A stretch of DNA of 64,000 bases from Bemisia tabaci (Eukaryota; Arthropoda; Insecta; Hemiptera; Aleyrodidae). The DNA lies in the NCBI RefSeq assembly GCF_918797505.1, contig NC_092801.1:16120001-16184000 (forward strand), read 5' to 3'. Numbering within the stretch: position 1 is the first letter of the stretch; each line of letters starts with the position of its first letter. Below the pieces are notes generated by a model. The model saw nothing but the letters and a program-made list of their open reading frames with translations. It was not told the DNA's origin and made no database searches. Below are positions 27,461-38,571 of this stretch, one piece after another. The position numbers and the translations under genes were made by a program.

Positions 27461-30400
27461 ATCGAAAATGCAAATAATTTTTCTGTACTGAACTCCTGAT
27501 AAGTCATGGAAAAGTCAGGAAATGTTGTTATCGAAGAAAGTGCTTCTCTTTGTATTTAGAATTCCTCCCTGGTATTCAAGAAAGTGCTGCTCTTATACTC
27601 AAATATTTGATTAGTTTTTCTCCTAAGATTTGTCATTCTAGCACCTCTCCTGTCTTTATTTTTGCTTCCTCGTTTATTTTATCTCTGCAAAAGAAGTATT
27701 AGTGCTAATTTACCAGTCTCGGGCAGACACACGTTCATTGATCAATTTTAGAGATGTTTGAGCCCTTTCAAATCAATTTATAATCTCTTCCAAGCATCTG
27801 ATAAGTTAATTACCTGCTTGCAGAAGTCTGCACTTTTAATTTAAGTGCCTTAAACCGAAATAAAGTGAGTAATAACTTGATGGAGCTTTTTTCTATCAGT
27901 CAGAGAATCAACTTGATAATTATTTCGCTTCTCCGCTGATGAAAGGGCATGTTTGCAATTTTTTATGAGCTCTGTTGTATTTGTAATTCTCTACTCCTCT
28001 GGGCTCACAAGAAGTGGAATAATTCATTTTTGGTAGCAGAACGACACTTAGAAAATCAGATGTCGTAACGAGGATGGAAAACTGATTCCGATGGAGTTTT
28101 TTTTCTTCCCGTTTCTGCTTTAATTTGAATAGTTTTTCTTTTTCTCTAACCACTGCTACAAGTACATGACTATGAATTTTTAATATTTTCTAATTCTTCC
28201 AGACCCACAACGAATGCTATCATGGGATTAACGTTTGCCAATTATATAATCAAGCCTTTCTTCCCCACTTGTGATGTTCCTGACCTACCAAAAAAGCTGA
28301 TTGCGGCCAGTGTTATCTGTAAGTGTGTGTTCAGTCATAACCGCCACAGGGGATGTGACCCTGGATTTCCTGACCATTCTGTATTTCGATTTTTGAATGA
28401 CAGAGTGTCTTTGTTGGAAAAGAAAAGAAAGAAAACAATTCAAAATGGTGTTACAGTGTTATCAGCCAAAGGCAGGGAAAAGTTAAAAGTTGTTTTGGAA
28501 ACCAGGGAAAGCTAGAAAGCTTCTCGTATTCCTCTTTCTGTGAGCAGGAAAAAAAAATGCCGCACCTAAATGATTTTTTGAATTAAATTTGAACAAAAAT
28601 TCCTCTTATTCGCTATTGATCAATCCATCCGTTTATGTTCGGATTTATATTTCATCTTTATGGATAATCCTCTATTGTAGAAGTGTCTTTGTATGTATGT
28701 ATAATTAATCATAAATGGTATCTCGTTATTGGTGGTCAAAGTTGAAAAATTCACATCTCAATGGTACTGTTTAAGAATCACTGAATCATCTGTGAATGTT
28801 TCTTTATGAGTAAATAAAATTTAAAGAAATTCTCATTAACGCTGTCTGATGGTTTTCTTTCAAAATGACTAAAAATAGCCAGAAATTACAATGGTATAGT
28901 CAGAGATATGCATTTTTTTACTTTAACTATCAATTTATTGATGTCTAAAGTTTGAAACCAGGTACCTCTGTTTGCGGTGCTGCAGACTTTCTATCATACT
29001 TTATTTTTTCTTCAGAAAAATAGTCAGTATAGTTTCTTGAAAACTGCCACGGTTTTCTCCTCGATTAGTGGAATATTTTTTATTAATTCCAAGGTACGAA
29101 GTTGCCTTGTTTTTCTTTTGAAGAAATAAAATAGGAGTGGAAACTTTGAAACCCCGCAATGGAGGCACACGGTTTCACACTTTAGTTATCGATACGTGTA
29201 AAACGCGCTGGAATTTCAACCTCCAGGTTTTGACTCAGGATGGACAGATGAATGTCGTAAATGTTTATAAATATTATCTGAACATCATCATCAAGTATTA
29301 GTGGCAACTAATATAGGTAGTATATCAATGGCTACACTCAGAAACCAAGTATGTTGATTGGGATGTTGTAAATTTTCTGCTCTTTTTAATTTTTTCATAG
29401 GGAATCGGACTGTATTGCTTGAAAATCTTTTAGACTATCCTCCAAAGAAAAAGAAAAAATGCTAACAATTTTTGTCTTGATTATAGACTATTCTCCAAAG
29501 AAAAAGAAAAAATCCTAACAATTTTTGTCTTGATTATTTTAGGCTTTTTGACGTTTCTGAACTGCTACAATGTGAAAGCAACAGCAAGGACCCAGAATGT
29601 TTTTATGATAGCCAAGATCGCTGCTCTGTGCATAATTATTCTTGCTGGGCTTGCATATATGACTTTTGGTAAGTTTTATTTTTGGCATCTTATTTTCTAA
29701 ATGAAAAAACCAGGGTTGCCACAGTCAGGGAAAACCGGGAAGGGTCAGGGAAAACCGGGAAATGTCAGGGAAAATGACAAAAATATCAGGGAAAATTTGT
29801 TAAATCACCTTCATTTGCTTTCTAGAATAGTTTTGAGGTTTTGAACAACAAATTTTGCCTGAAAACTATTTTTAATCATGTCCTCTTAACCATCTGTCAC
29901 ACCTTCAATTGTCAGGGAATTTCGCCAAAAGTGTCAGGGAAATATCAGGGCATTTTATTTTCTAAATTCTGTGACAACCATGAAAAGCCTTTTTTGATCC
30001 CCCCAAAAATTGCTAATTACACAATGATCATTATTTTACGTGTTTTAACTCTCCTCATATTAATCCTCTTTTTTGTCTTTGTCAAATCTAAAGATCCACT
30101 TGGCTGATTTCTTTGACTGTTTTACTTTTAGCAGTTAATTTCACCAGTCAAGCGTTCTTAGGTACAACAGAATAAAAAAGTAAGAAATGGGTAAAACAAA
30201 GCTTACTTAATTACTTTATCATTTTATTGTACTTGTACTTATGGGCTATTATTTGTACTTTGTCGTTATCCACACTTGCTCCGATGAAGGTTTTGAATTA
30301 AGGTCCAGATTTTTCCTTGTCGTCAATGGGAAAGAGGCAAGAAATTTTCGCGGGATTAATTTGACCGGGTAAAATTTTGTGGGAAAACCAAAAAGTTCAC

Positions 30401-33400
30401 TAAACAGTTCAAAAAATCATTTCTGAAGGGAAAAAAGCTATTCAGAATCTGGCCAATTCTAACCTAACAGTCGAGTTGACGTAGTTAGGCAATGCCTGAA
30501 TATGAGTTCAGCTAATCAGCAAACGCCATTTCCCCTGCCTGGCAACATCATCAGAGCCCGCCAAATGTATCGTTTCCAATAGGTCCCTTATTTAGCATTT
30601 CCAAAACAAAATTTCTCAGTCATACAGGGTTAAAAAAAAACCCTGAAAAAATCCCCAGAAGCTTAGTTCACTTTGTATTTTCAGGAAATGATTAAAAAAA
30701 AAAAAATATGAACTGTTGTAATTTCAACCGTTGGGATTTTTTCACAACAGTACAACTACCCAAGGGTTTTGCATGGGAGCAGCCATTTTTAAAGAAATTA
30801 TCTCCTTCAAAATGCCATTTATATCGTGTGCATTTTTAAAGTCATACATAGTCCCAAATGAAATGTCATATGAAGTATTTTCAGACAGAAAATGTATCTA
30901 CTATCTTTTTTTAATTTTTTTTTATTTTTTATTTTTCTTTTGGCAGCGGATAGAGGAATGACGAATTTTGAAGACGTGTGGGCAAACACAACCTCTGACG
31001 CAGGCCAAATTGCAGTTGCATTTTACTCAGGCATTTTCTCCTATTCTGGCTGGTAGGTTGGTATTTTTAGTTACTTCAATGGTTGCTTTATTTTTGTGTG
31101 TTTTGACCATCAAAGCGTCTACAGGTCATACAGGAGAAGAAAAAAACATCAGTTTTTTAAACAATAGCTGGTCAGGAAAACATTCACAATTTCAATTTAA
31201 TGATTCCGAAATACATTCTAAATAAAATTTTTATGCAATTGACTCAGTTGAAGAAATGGTCTAATTGAAGCGTAAGACAATTTCAGGTGAGGAAGAGTTA
31301 AAAGTTTCCATTAAAAATGAATGATCCTATGAAATCACCTTACTGGAGAAAATTGAAGGTTTGTCTTTTCTTTCTTTGGTGGGAGGAAGGGGGGGGGGCA
31401 AAAATATTTGTAGGTAGATAGCTTCTCAAAGCTCTGGTACACTATCCTGTATTTATCAACGCTATGTTCAGTATTCTTCTGTGGATGGTTTCAAATGGGT
31501 ACACAAAACTTACTTTCGAAAATTCTATTACACTAAATGTATTGGGCTAGAGTAGTGCTGATTTTTCAATTTTTTTTTTTCATCCTTTTTTTTCATTTTT
31601 CTTTTTTCTATGCAAATTTTCCATACTCAGTTTTTTTTTCATGTATTACCTCATTTTTCCAATGAGACTCAGAACGGTTTCAATGCTCAAGACTTTTTTT
31701 TCTTTTCCAGGAACTATCTGAATTTCATGACAGAAGAATTAAAAAATCCCTATGTGTAAGTAAAATATTTGTCGTGAATATTTTAATGCCATGAAATTGC
31801 TGCATGCCAAAATGACCTTAACTTAGTTTTGTTATATTTTGCATTTTTTATGCTTAAACTGGATAATCATAGAGTACAGTAGAATATTCCAGTCTCGAAA
31901 TTTTAAATTCGGAAGTACTTTTTAACCACCTTATTACATATAGTTCGGGCCACGATTCTTAGTGTTTTTTCTTTCTTCTCATTTTGCAATTCGGAACCTC
32001 TATTTACAGTTCATTTTAGTCACAACATATGTGCCAGCATTTTCCCTAGAGGTGCTTTAATGGATGAGCGGAAAATAGTGATTCCCTTTTGCAGAACAAA
32101 GTCCATTCATCAATTCTCAATGAGACAATTTGACAATTGTTGGATGTCTGAAATAGGCCAGACTGCAAACAAGCTGTGTGAATGGGTGATCGTCCGTTAA
32201 CAAGCCCCAGTTTCCAGTGGGCATCTTTGACCTTTGATCTGTGTCAATCTATCAACTCCTCGACCCGTGAATCAATTATTGGTGTCATGATTGATCATTG
32301 ACAAGTCACATTTGAAGCCTTGTATGTGAAATTGACGAAGTCTTACTTGAACTACATGTCACATCTGATGTTTTTGCCTAAGCTTCTATTATGTCTGTTT
32401 TGCAACTTGCAGTGGCATATGTATCCAATTGATCAGTTCCTGTCTCAGGACTTCTGACCTTCGATGTTCTCTGATTTTTTGCATATTTATGAAGAGAAAA
32501 TTGTTAAATTTAGTATGGTATGTCCCAAGATTAAAGTCAAGTTTGAGGGGTAACTTGTGCCTTGACCGTCGGTGAAAATTCAAACCCTTTTTAGTTACTG
32601 GGGTGCAAAGTTGTAGGAAAATATTGATTACGTATTGATTTTGAGCGCCCGTTTGGATAGACTCTCATGAAATTCGGCATTCACCAAAAAACTTGATGAT
32701 GACCTTAAATTTTTAACAGCAGAAGAATCATTGATTGAGTATTTTGGGTGTTTTTGAAGTTTTAAGAAAAACTAACATCCAGTAATGCTCCAAAATACCC
32801 ATTTGATTTTTTTTCACCCCTTGTATTTTATTTTGAATGGTCATTACTATTATTGTCAAGTGCCAAATGGACTGCATTTTGCAATTTGGAACTATAAATT
32901 CTGGCTCTTCTGGAAAAACACTTATGTGCATAGGGAAACTAAAGGCACATGCGTTGTATTTAAACCGGGCCAGAATTTATAGTTCAAAATTGCAAAATGC
33001 AGTCCAAGTCTCAATATGACCAATTCAAATGAGGGCTTTAAAGTCAAGAAAAACTGATCCCCCCCCCCCCTTCTCTCTCTTCAGGGTGTCTACACGTCCG
33101 GAAATAGTACTGATTTGTTAAGGGCGGTCCAGGAGTACTGAAAAAGTGCGGGAGTTTTGCAAGAAAGTCCGGAATTTCTGTCGCAATTTAAGCGGGAAAT
33201 TCAAATTTTTGAAATTTTTCGAATTTAGTCAGTTGAAGGTATTGAAAAAGTACTGAATTTTTCCGTTTAGGAGGTACTGAATTTCTTAGGAATGTACTGT
33301 AAAGGTACTGAATTTTGGCCATTCTGTTTTAGTAGACACCCTGCTCTTCAATGTTGCACCTTGAAGCTCAAAGGAATTTGTGTTTAGAGCCCATGCTCAA

Positions 33401-36400
33401 AGGACGTTAAAGCCTCATTGTAACGTTTGGAATGTTCTCTCTCAATTTTGATGTTATCCTTGAGATACTCTGTTAATCATACAATCTATTTTATTAATGA
33501 AGGGCCTAAATGGTGTCTTTTAAATCATACTTAAGGCTTCCTCAAAGTAAATTTTGAAATGCCTTGCGTTTGAAGCCTTTGAAAGCTAGAAGAGAGGGGA
33601 AAGAAATAGGGTAAAGCTTACATTTTTATGGAGGGTTTTCTAGAACATGGTGGGGGGGGATGTTTTACTCATCAATGGACCCCCAGACATGGTTCGTATT
33701 TAAGAAGTATACTATGAATACTCATCCAAATTTTACGTAGAACATGATTTGTGCAACAAAAATTTCAAATCATTGAAAGAACATCCTTACAAAGATATGT
33801 ATTCGTATTTTTCGATGCTTTAATTCAAAATTATTGCTCCTAAAGAAAAACCATAATCTACTTAAAATTAATCGCTCACTAAAGGATACCGCGATAGTCT
33901 CCGCAGTAAGTAAATATGACAACCTCAAACTCTGCGCTTTTGCTCAGCATGCAGTTCACACTTTAAACAACACAGAGTTGGGAAGGTACACTGCTTGATT
34001 GAGAAACCTGCCAAAATCGTTGTAATGCAAGATTTGATGCAGGTTAACTCCGGTTTTACCTGTGAGTGGGAAATACAAATTTTTCGTCACCAATGTAAGA
34101 TAAAAATGTTAAAACCTCAGTTGAGAGTTAATTTTAGTAATTTTTGTTGAAATCGTGTTCCAAATGAAATTTCAAAGAGGAAACATTCATCAGTATGCTT
34201 GAATTTGTACCTTGTCTCGTAGTGCATTGCATGAAAAAATTGGTAGTTTGAATCGACTCTTCGTATTTTACTGGCAGAAGACTGCCAAAGTTAAATATTA
34301 ATGCTAAAGTTATTTGTGCGGCAAAATCTTATTTCTGAAATCGCTACACTTCTACATTGTCTAGCAAGAGTCCTTATCGCCCTATCCATGTTTTTTTTTT
34401 TCAATTTGCAGAAATCTCCCAAGGGCAATTTATATCTCTTTGCCAATTGTGACCTTTATCTATGTGTTGGCAAATGTGGCGTATTTGGCTGTTCTAACCC
34501 CTGTTGAAATGATACAGTCGGAAGCCGTGGCAGTGGTAAGTACAATATTACTGTCGCAAACTTTTGCTAGAGCAAAGATAAGAGTTGTTCCTTATAGATG
34601 ATGTCTCAAAAATCATGATGAGCACATCGGCAAACTCTAAAATGCACTCCTAACTTCACAATCTGTGTAAGGAATATGCGATTTTTAAAGCCTCCCGCTT
34701 CAAGAAGGATACTACAGCACAGGTGAAAATTTCGTTGGAGGAGTCATTTCATTCAATCCCTGCTCAACATGGCCGACGCTTCCACGCGCAAGTTGAGGAA
34801 AGCAGGTCAATCAAGGCCGATATCTATCAACGCGAGAAAAATGTGAATGTAAATATGCTGATTGTTTACAGGTGATTAGAATTAGCGTCATTGTCACATG
34901 TGTTTTGGCGGATTGGCGTCTGCTTTGTTGAATATTGCCTAGTATCCTTGTGAGCAGGGGTTGGGTGGAATGACTCCTTTAACGAAATGTTTACTTGCTG
35001 TTGTTCGCCGTTTTTTAGGCGGGAAGCTGGAAAAGACACAAATTTCTTATTCAAATTATGAAGTAAAGGGTACATTCCAGACTTTGCCGATGAGCTCATT
35101 GTGATTTTTGAAACATTTTCTATGAGTAACGACTCTTATTTTTGCTCCAGCAAAAGTTTGCAACAGGTCGTTTTTAAATTTCAGTTTTCTGCTTGACAAA
35201 TAGAATTTTATATAACACATAAGTGAGTGTAAGTAAGTCAAGTAATTGTTTAATTTTCATGTGGATTCTTCTTATTGTTCTGAGGTTTTTAGTCGACTCC
35301 TGTGACTTTTGGCAAACTCTCACCGCATTTTCTTTTTTGTTTTTTACATTCATGAGGAAGTAGTGACAAAAGTAGGTACGGTAAAAACTTGAATTTCAAA
35401 TCCATAAAAGACCTACAGTTGACATTAGGAAATTGTAAGCAGTCATCTCAGTCAGTGGTTGTCAATAGAGATAGATGTAATTTGGGTGCTCTGAAGGGAA
35501 AAAGAAAGGACCAAAATTTGAGTTGGGAAAAGCAGGAGTCAGGGAATGGGAAAATGAAGAAAATATGAGAAACCTGTATTTCGCTCAATATCTAATGGCA
35601 TGCTTTTTTTCCAGTCGTTTGCTGATTCCATCATGGGCCCTCTAGCATGGACCATGTCATTAATGGTAGCCATGTCAGCGTTCGGAGGTTTGAGCGTGCA
35701 CATCATGACATCATCTCGAATGTGCTTCGTTGGGGCTCGCTATGGCCACTTCCCAGCCATGTTGTCGCACATCAGCGTTGATAGATTCACGCCAACCCCT
35801 TCCTTAGTTTTTCTCGTGAGTACACCATTTTGTCCATATTTTTAGTCAATCTCGGACGCTTTAATGCAAATAATAATCAACAATTTTGTTTGCAATGTAT
35901 TTTATTTTTCCTCTATGTTTCATTTGATCTTACGCTCTGAAGGCAATTAAAGGGCCAAAACTTCGATCTTTGATCTAGTTTGGGTCTATAAAACTAGGAA
36001 AAATCCTTCGTACAGTTGAAAGGCCCTCCCGATCAGCAACCGGCCCCAGGCAGTGTTGTTGGAGATCATCAAACTCAGGGTGCCTGGCGAGGAATCAAAC
36101 CCGGAACCATCTAATTGTAGAAGCAAAGCTCCAACCACTACACCACGGAAGATCGATGAGCAGAAACTGCTTTTTCCATAACACGTTAAAAATCTTTGAT
36201 TATTCTCCATTTTTTTCCCAAAGGAAACCAACCATAATGCATATGTATCCTTTAAATTCCGTTGAAATTTTTAAATGAGTGAAGAAAATTCCTTGAAAAT
36301 TTTAAAACAAAGTACAAAGAGTCAGTTTTTGCTTTAAAAAAGAACGTAAGCGGGGATTTGCAATATTGCGATGAAAGATGTACATTTTAAGACCATAATT

Positions 36401-38360
36401 ATCGTAGTGCAGTTACTAAAACCTAGCCAGTTGTATCGATCTGGTTCAATTCAATTTTCTTCCGTTACTTAAGGCAGCATTTAGTGATGAAGAATCAAAT
36501 GAAATTTCCAACAAAGTTGAGTGGAGGAGATTTAAGCTCACATACTAGCATATGTATTCCCCTGTCGATAATCTCATGTCTGCAAAGAGTATTCAATATA
36601 TGTAAAGCAGACTTCAATTTGATTACAATCCAATGTTGACTGTCTCTCTCTGGATTACAAAGAGAGCTTCTTCCTTATTTTCATTGATAGCGTAACCAAG
36701 GTTGATTGATCTTTTCTTTTTCAGAATATTCTCTCGTTAATCATGCTGTACACTAGTAATGTCCGTGATCTGATCACTTATTCTACGTTTGTAGAATCAT
36801 TTTTCATCACACTCTCAGTGAGTGGCCTATTATACCTACGCTGGAAACAACCCAACAGACCACGACCTATCAAGGTATGATTTCTTGCACATAATTTTAA
36901 AACAATCCCTGAAAGAATTACAGTAAAATCTTGCTAACTTTAAATCAAATTTCGGTGTGGACAAAGTGCTACGCAAATCAAATTTTTTTCTACTCATTTG
37001 TCACTGCTTTGAAGCGAAATGTAAAAACAATGCTTCATCCCAAGATAAATTCAGAATTTTTTTTTCTACCAAGGAAAAGTTTCTCAAGTCGAAGAATATG
37101 TTTTAAAAAATTAAAGTAAACTTCGATTTGTTTCTGTACTTTTTTGCTAAAAGTAAGAAAAAAAAGCGATTGAAAAAAAAAAAATGAACCAATCAAAGGC
37201 AAATGTCAGGCAGTGTTTCCGTATTCTTTTGACTTCTAATGTCCTTTGCCGACAAATTTTCTCTTTGCTCAATACCCTCGAGAAGTGAAGGAAACACCAG
37301 AGTATTATGTTTCAAAATCAGTCTCAACTTCGAAAGAAGCTATCCTATCAAACACTTATTGGTAAAAACTTTTCATACTTGCAGATTTCCATTTGGATTC
37401 CTATTCTTTTTGTCATCCTGTGTCTCTTTCTGGTCGTCCTCCCATTCTTCGACTCGCCGCTGGTAGTTGGAGTCGGAAGTCTCATCACTCTAAGTGGTGT
37501 GCCAGTTTATTATTTCGGAGTCGTTTGGCAACCCAAGCCAAAATGGTTCCGGAGCGCTCTGGGTAAGCGTCATGAAATTTTCATTTTTTCTACAATAGGG
37601 ATCAAAGTTTTCTCGGTATTCAAGCTGGAAATGTTAGTTTCTGCTCTTAGGAGGGTGAGAAATCACTGTTCATGCAAGCTGAGGCCATTGTATCAAAATT
37701 ATCAGAAGAGCCAAAGACTGCGCAAAAAATACAAAGGAATTTGGTGCCACCTTTATTCTGCTATTTTTGTATTTATTGTTTCTTACGACTTCCTGAGCTT
37801 GATCAGGTTGAAAATTTAAACTTTGTATCTATATCTATCTATTTGGTGCCAATCTCTAAAAGAGCAGAGCCTGAAAGTGATTGAAGTGGTAAGATATGAC
37901 GGTGCAGATCTATGGAATATTACCATTTCAATTTTGAAATCATCCAGATTTCTGCTTTCCCCTACAAAGTAACCAAAATGTGTGGAAGAAAGGAGTGTAG
38001 AGAAGAAGTACAAAAGAAGATTTAGAAGTAAACAGGAATATATTTATTAAATGAATTATGAAATTAATTTTGCACAAATCGCCCATCGTTCTTGAATATG
38101 TTAAGACAAGTCCTAACAAAGTAAAGGTTAGACTAATAGTGTTAGTTTCTCTGCTATCAGTTTATAAATAGTTACAGATTTTTTTTTAATGAAAATTTTG
38201 GGTAATTAATTTAAGTGATAATAAAAATGAACATATTAAATTTAATTTAATAAAGTTTCTGTTTTTTCTAATTTTTGAGACATGATGATTTCATAAAAAA
38301 TTTGTAAGAAGAAAAAAAGCAGAGAAATGAAAGAATGATCTTTTTTTTTGCCTTATAGAT

Positions 38361-38398
<38 letters not shown>

Positions 38399-38571
38399 TT
38401 TTTTTTCAAAATGGTTGCTTAAGAGTCTTAGGAAAATTAGCCTATTCTCAATATCTGGATTATGTAGGCACTCTGTGTAAAAGTTACATTTCTTTGTTTA
38501 ATTTTTCAGATAAAACAACGTACGTCGTGCAAAAACTGTTTATGTCTGCCAAGGAAGAGCGTGAACTGTGA
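22853..38571 (+). CDS. SLC7 LAT-type amino-acid transporter, 11 coding exons
   Basis: Joined exons (22853-22982, 24064-24286, 28203-28318, 29543-29668, 30947-31052, 31711-31755, 34412-34535, 35615-35815, 36725-36874, 37385-37562, 38510-38571) give 1461 nt, 486 aa, all with GT-AG ends and matching phases. It is a 12-helix light chain of the heteromeric amino-acid transporters (SLC7A5-A8 group; minidiscs and JhI-21 are the fly relatives). Marks are the TM1 substrate motif [24 protein letters not shown], and the extracellular FFPTC (Cys about 141), the position that forms a disulfide with the CD98 heavy chain. It would exchange neutral or leucine-type amino acids at the plasma membrane. Length is normal and no break is seen. 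The exact paralogue cannot be decided from sequence alone. Confidence 0.93.
24064..24286 (+). CDS. SLC7 transporter exon 2
   Basis: Encodes the rest of TM1 (GIFISP), TM2 and the conserved loop [14 protein letters not shown], ending in TM3. Acceptor TTTTTTTGCAG, donor GTAAGC. Confidence 0.93.
24424..24561. mobile_element. MITE, TGGAC-TTTTGCAATT family copy 1
   Basis: A 138-bp inverted-repeat element. The left end TGGACCTCATTTTGCAATTC mirrors the right end AATTGCAAAATGTAGTCCA. It is matched by 32868-33006 in intron 6 of the same gene, and part of the sequence recurs near 31983-32060. Confidence 0.8.
24968..27193. repeat. 2.2-kb near-perfect inverted repeat with 24-nt loop
   Basis: Arms 24968-26069 and 26094-27193 (about 1.1 kb each) are near-identical reverse complements around a loop at 26070-26093. 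The small differences I can see include homopolymer lengths (C run near 25489, G run near 26658) and a few bases by the loop. A 74-codon frame at 25190-25414 is identical to one at 26748-26972 on the other strand, showing the identity. No transposase is inside. The inner part, 25366-26796, has its own CAGGGTG...CACCCTG ends with TA outside. Confidence 0.95.
25366..26796. mobile_element. Inner foldback element with CAGGGTG ends
   Basis: Begins CAGGGTGTTTCAGACCACCC and ends with its reverse complement, with TA on both sides. Each arm holds several variants of a phrase like AATTGACCCC...AAATCC...GGTCC alternating with C-rich and G-rich runs. The termini match the class seen at 55081-55292. Because its flanks are also inverted, the duplication that made the palindrome extends beyond the element. 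Confidence 0.6.
27417..27459. repeat. A43 homopolymer
   Basis: Forty-three consecutive A residues in SLC7 intron 2, about 220 bp after the palindrome. It may be a retroposon tail, but no body is recognisable. Confidence 0.85.
28203..28318 (+). CDS. SLC7 transporter exon 3
   Basis: Encodes [20 protein letters not shown], including the extracellular Cys (about residue 141) expected to bond to CD98hc, then the start of TM4. Acceptor TTCTTCCAG, donor GTAAGT. Confidence 0.93.
29431..29536 (+). repeat. 53-bp tandem duplication at the exon 4 acceptor
   Basis: 29431-29483 and 29484-29536 are two copies differing at two positions. They carry the branch-region and pyrimidine tract of the intron 3 acceptor. 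The first copy ends at a TAG (29484-29486) that mimics a 3' splice site; the true AG is at 29541-29542. Confidence 0.92.
29543..29668 (+). CDS. SLC7 transporter exon 4
   Basis: Encodes [20 protein letters not shown] and the following helix (TM5). The NCYNVK block corresponds to the N-C/S-V-K block of LAT proteins. Donor GTAAGT; phase 1 on both sides. Confidence 0.92.
29711..29980. mobile_element. MITE, CAGGGTTGCCA family copy 1
   Basis: Starts CAGGGTTGCCACAGTCAGGG, and the right end near GTGACAACC is a decayed inverse. The inside is a loose iteration of GTCAGGGAAA. ATGAAAA occurs just outside both ends, a possible target duplication. Related copies are at 40507 and 54027. Confidence 0.7.
30947..31052 (+). 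CDS. SLC7 transporter exon 5
   Basis: Encodes an extracellular loop with [15 protein letters not shown], including an N-glycosylation sequon, and the start of TM6 ([13 protein letters not shown]). Acceptor TTTTGGCAG, donor GTAGGT. Confidence 0.92.
31711..31755 (+). CDS. SLC7 transporter exon 6 (45 nt)
   Basis: A short exon encoding [15 protein letters not shown], the strongly conserved W-N/D-x-L-N-x-x-x-E-E segment of the family after TM6. Acceptor TCTTTTCCAG, donor GTAAGT; phases match its neighbours. Confidence 0.93.
32868..33006. mobile_element. MITE, TGGAC-TTTTGCAATT family copy 2
   Basis: A 139-bp inverted-repeat element in SLC7 intron 6, the partner of 24424-24561. Ends are TGGACTGCATTTTGCAATTT and its inverse. 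Confidence 0.8.
33082..33343. mobile_element. MITE with CAGGGTGTCTA ends
   Basis: Left end CAGGGTGTCTAC, right end GTAGACACCCTG. The inside is an iteration of GTACTGAAT-like and GGTACTG phrases with Fs of A/T between. CTCTT lies just outside on both sides. A similar organisation is seen at 48854-49136. Confidence 0.75.
33675..34227. mobile_element. 553-bp palindromic MITE, old copy
   Basis: A diverged copy, in SLC7 intron 6, of the element at 53417-53969 and of exactly the same length. The ends still read ATGGACCCC... and ...CTCGTAGTGCAT. The central block around GTTCACACTTTAAAC and CACTGCTTGATTGAGAAAC is shared with the younger copies. Confidence 0.65.
34412..34535 (+). CDS. SLC7 transporter exon 7
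   Basis: Encodes [20 protein letters not shown] (TM7) and [13 protein letters not shown], a near-invariant LAT block. Donor GTAAGT; it ends on a codon boundary. Confidence 0.94.
35615..35815 (+). CDS. SLC7 transporter exon 8
   Basis: Encodes TM8 with [12 protein letters not shown] and the block [20 protein letters not shown], the LAT-type S/TSR-FVGAREGH sequence, then a loop with TPTPSLVFL. Both ends lie on codon boundaries. Confidence 0.94.
35985..36156 (-). repeat. tRNA-derived SINE
   Basis: On the minus strand 36151-36086 resembles a tRNA: an A box TGGTGTAGTGGTTGG (36145-36131) and a B box GGGTTTGATTCC (36102-36091), the bipartite RNA polymerase III promoter. It lies in SLC7 intron 8. 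A non-tRNA body continues to about 35985. No clean acceptor stem or poly-A tail is seen, so it is a SINE relic, not a functional tRNA. The distal boundary is approximate. Confidence 0.7.
36725..36874 (+). CDS. SLC7 transporter exon 9
   Basis: Encodes TM9-TM10: [20 protein letters not shown] and [20 protein letters not shown]. The FVESFF...LLYLRWKQP run is characteristic of the insect minidiscs-like members. Acceptor CTTTTTCAG; donor GTATGA. Confidence 0.94.
37385..37562 (+). CDS. SLC7 transporter exon 10
   Basis: Encodes TM11-TM12 with [20 protein letters not shown] and [18 protein letters not shown], the typical LAT end. Acceptor ATACTTGCAG; donor GTAAGC; phase 1. Confidence 0.94.
38362..38396. 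repeat. T35 homopolymer in SLC7 intron 10
   Basis: An uninterrupted run of 35 T about 110 bp upstream of the last acceptor. Confidence 0.85.
38510..38571 (+). CDS. SLC7 transporter exon 11 (stop)
   Basis: Encodes the cytoplasmic tail [20 protein letters not shown] and TGA. The acceptor is TTTTTCAG at 38509. The short charged tail fits LAT proteins. Confidence 0.85.

Larger units (their letters stand above)
24287..28202 (+). other. SLC7 intron 2, carrying a giant palindrome
   Basis: 3916 bp. It holds a small MITE (24424-24561), a 2.2-kb inverted repeat (24968-27193) and an A43 run (27417-27459). The remaining sequence is unremarkable AT-rich DNA. Confidence 0.85.

Noticed and set aside
28319..28515. 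Read-through of SLC7 exon 3 as a longer coding frame.
   Set aside because: A GTAAGT donor ends the exon at family-homologous sequence, and what follows has no LAT similarity.
36086..36151. Functional tRNA gene on the minus strand.
   Set aside because: The A and B boxes are present, but no proper cloverleaf with acceptor stem can be drawn; a SINE head fits better.
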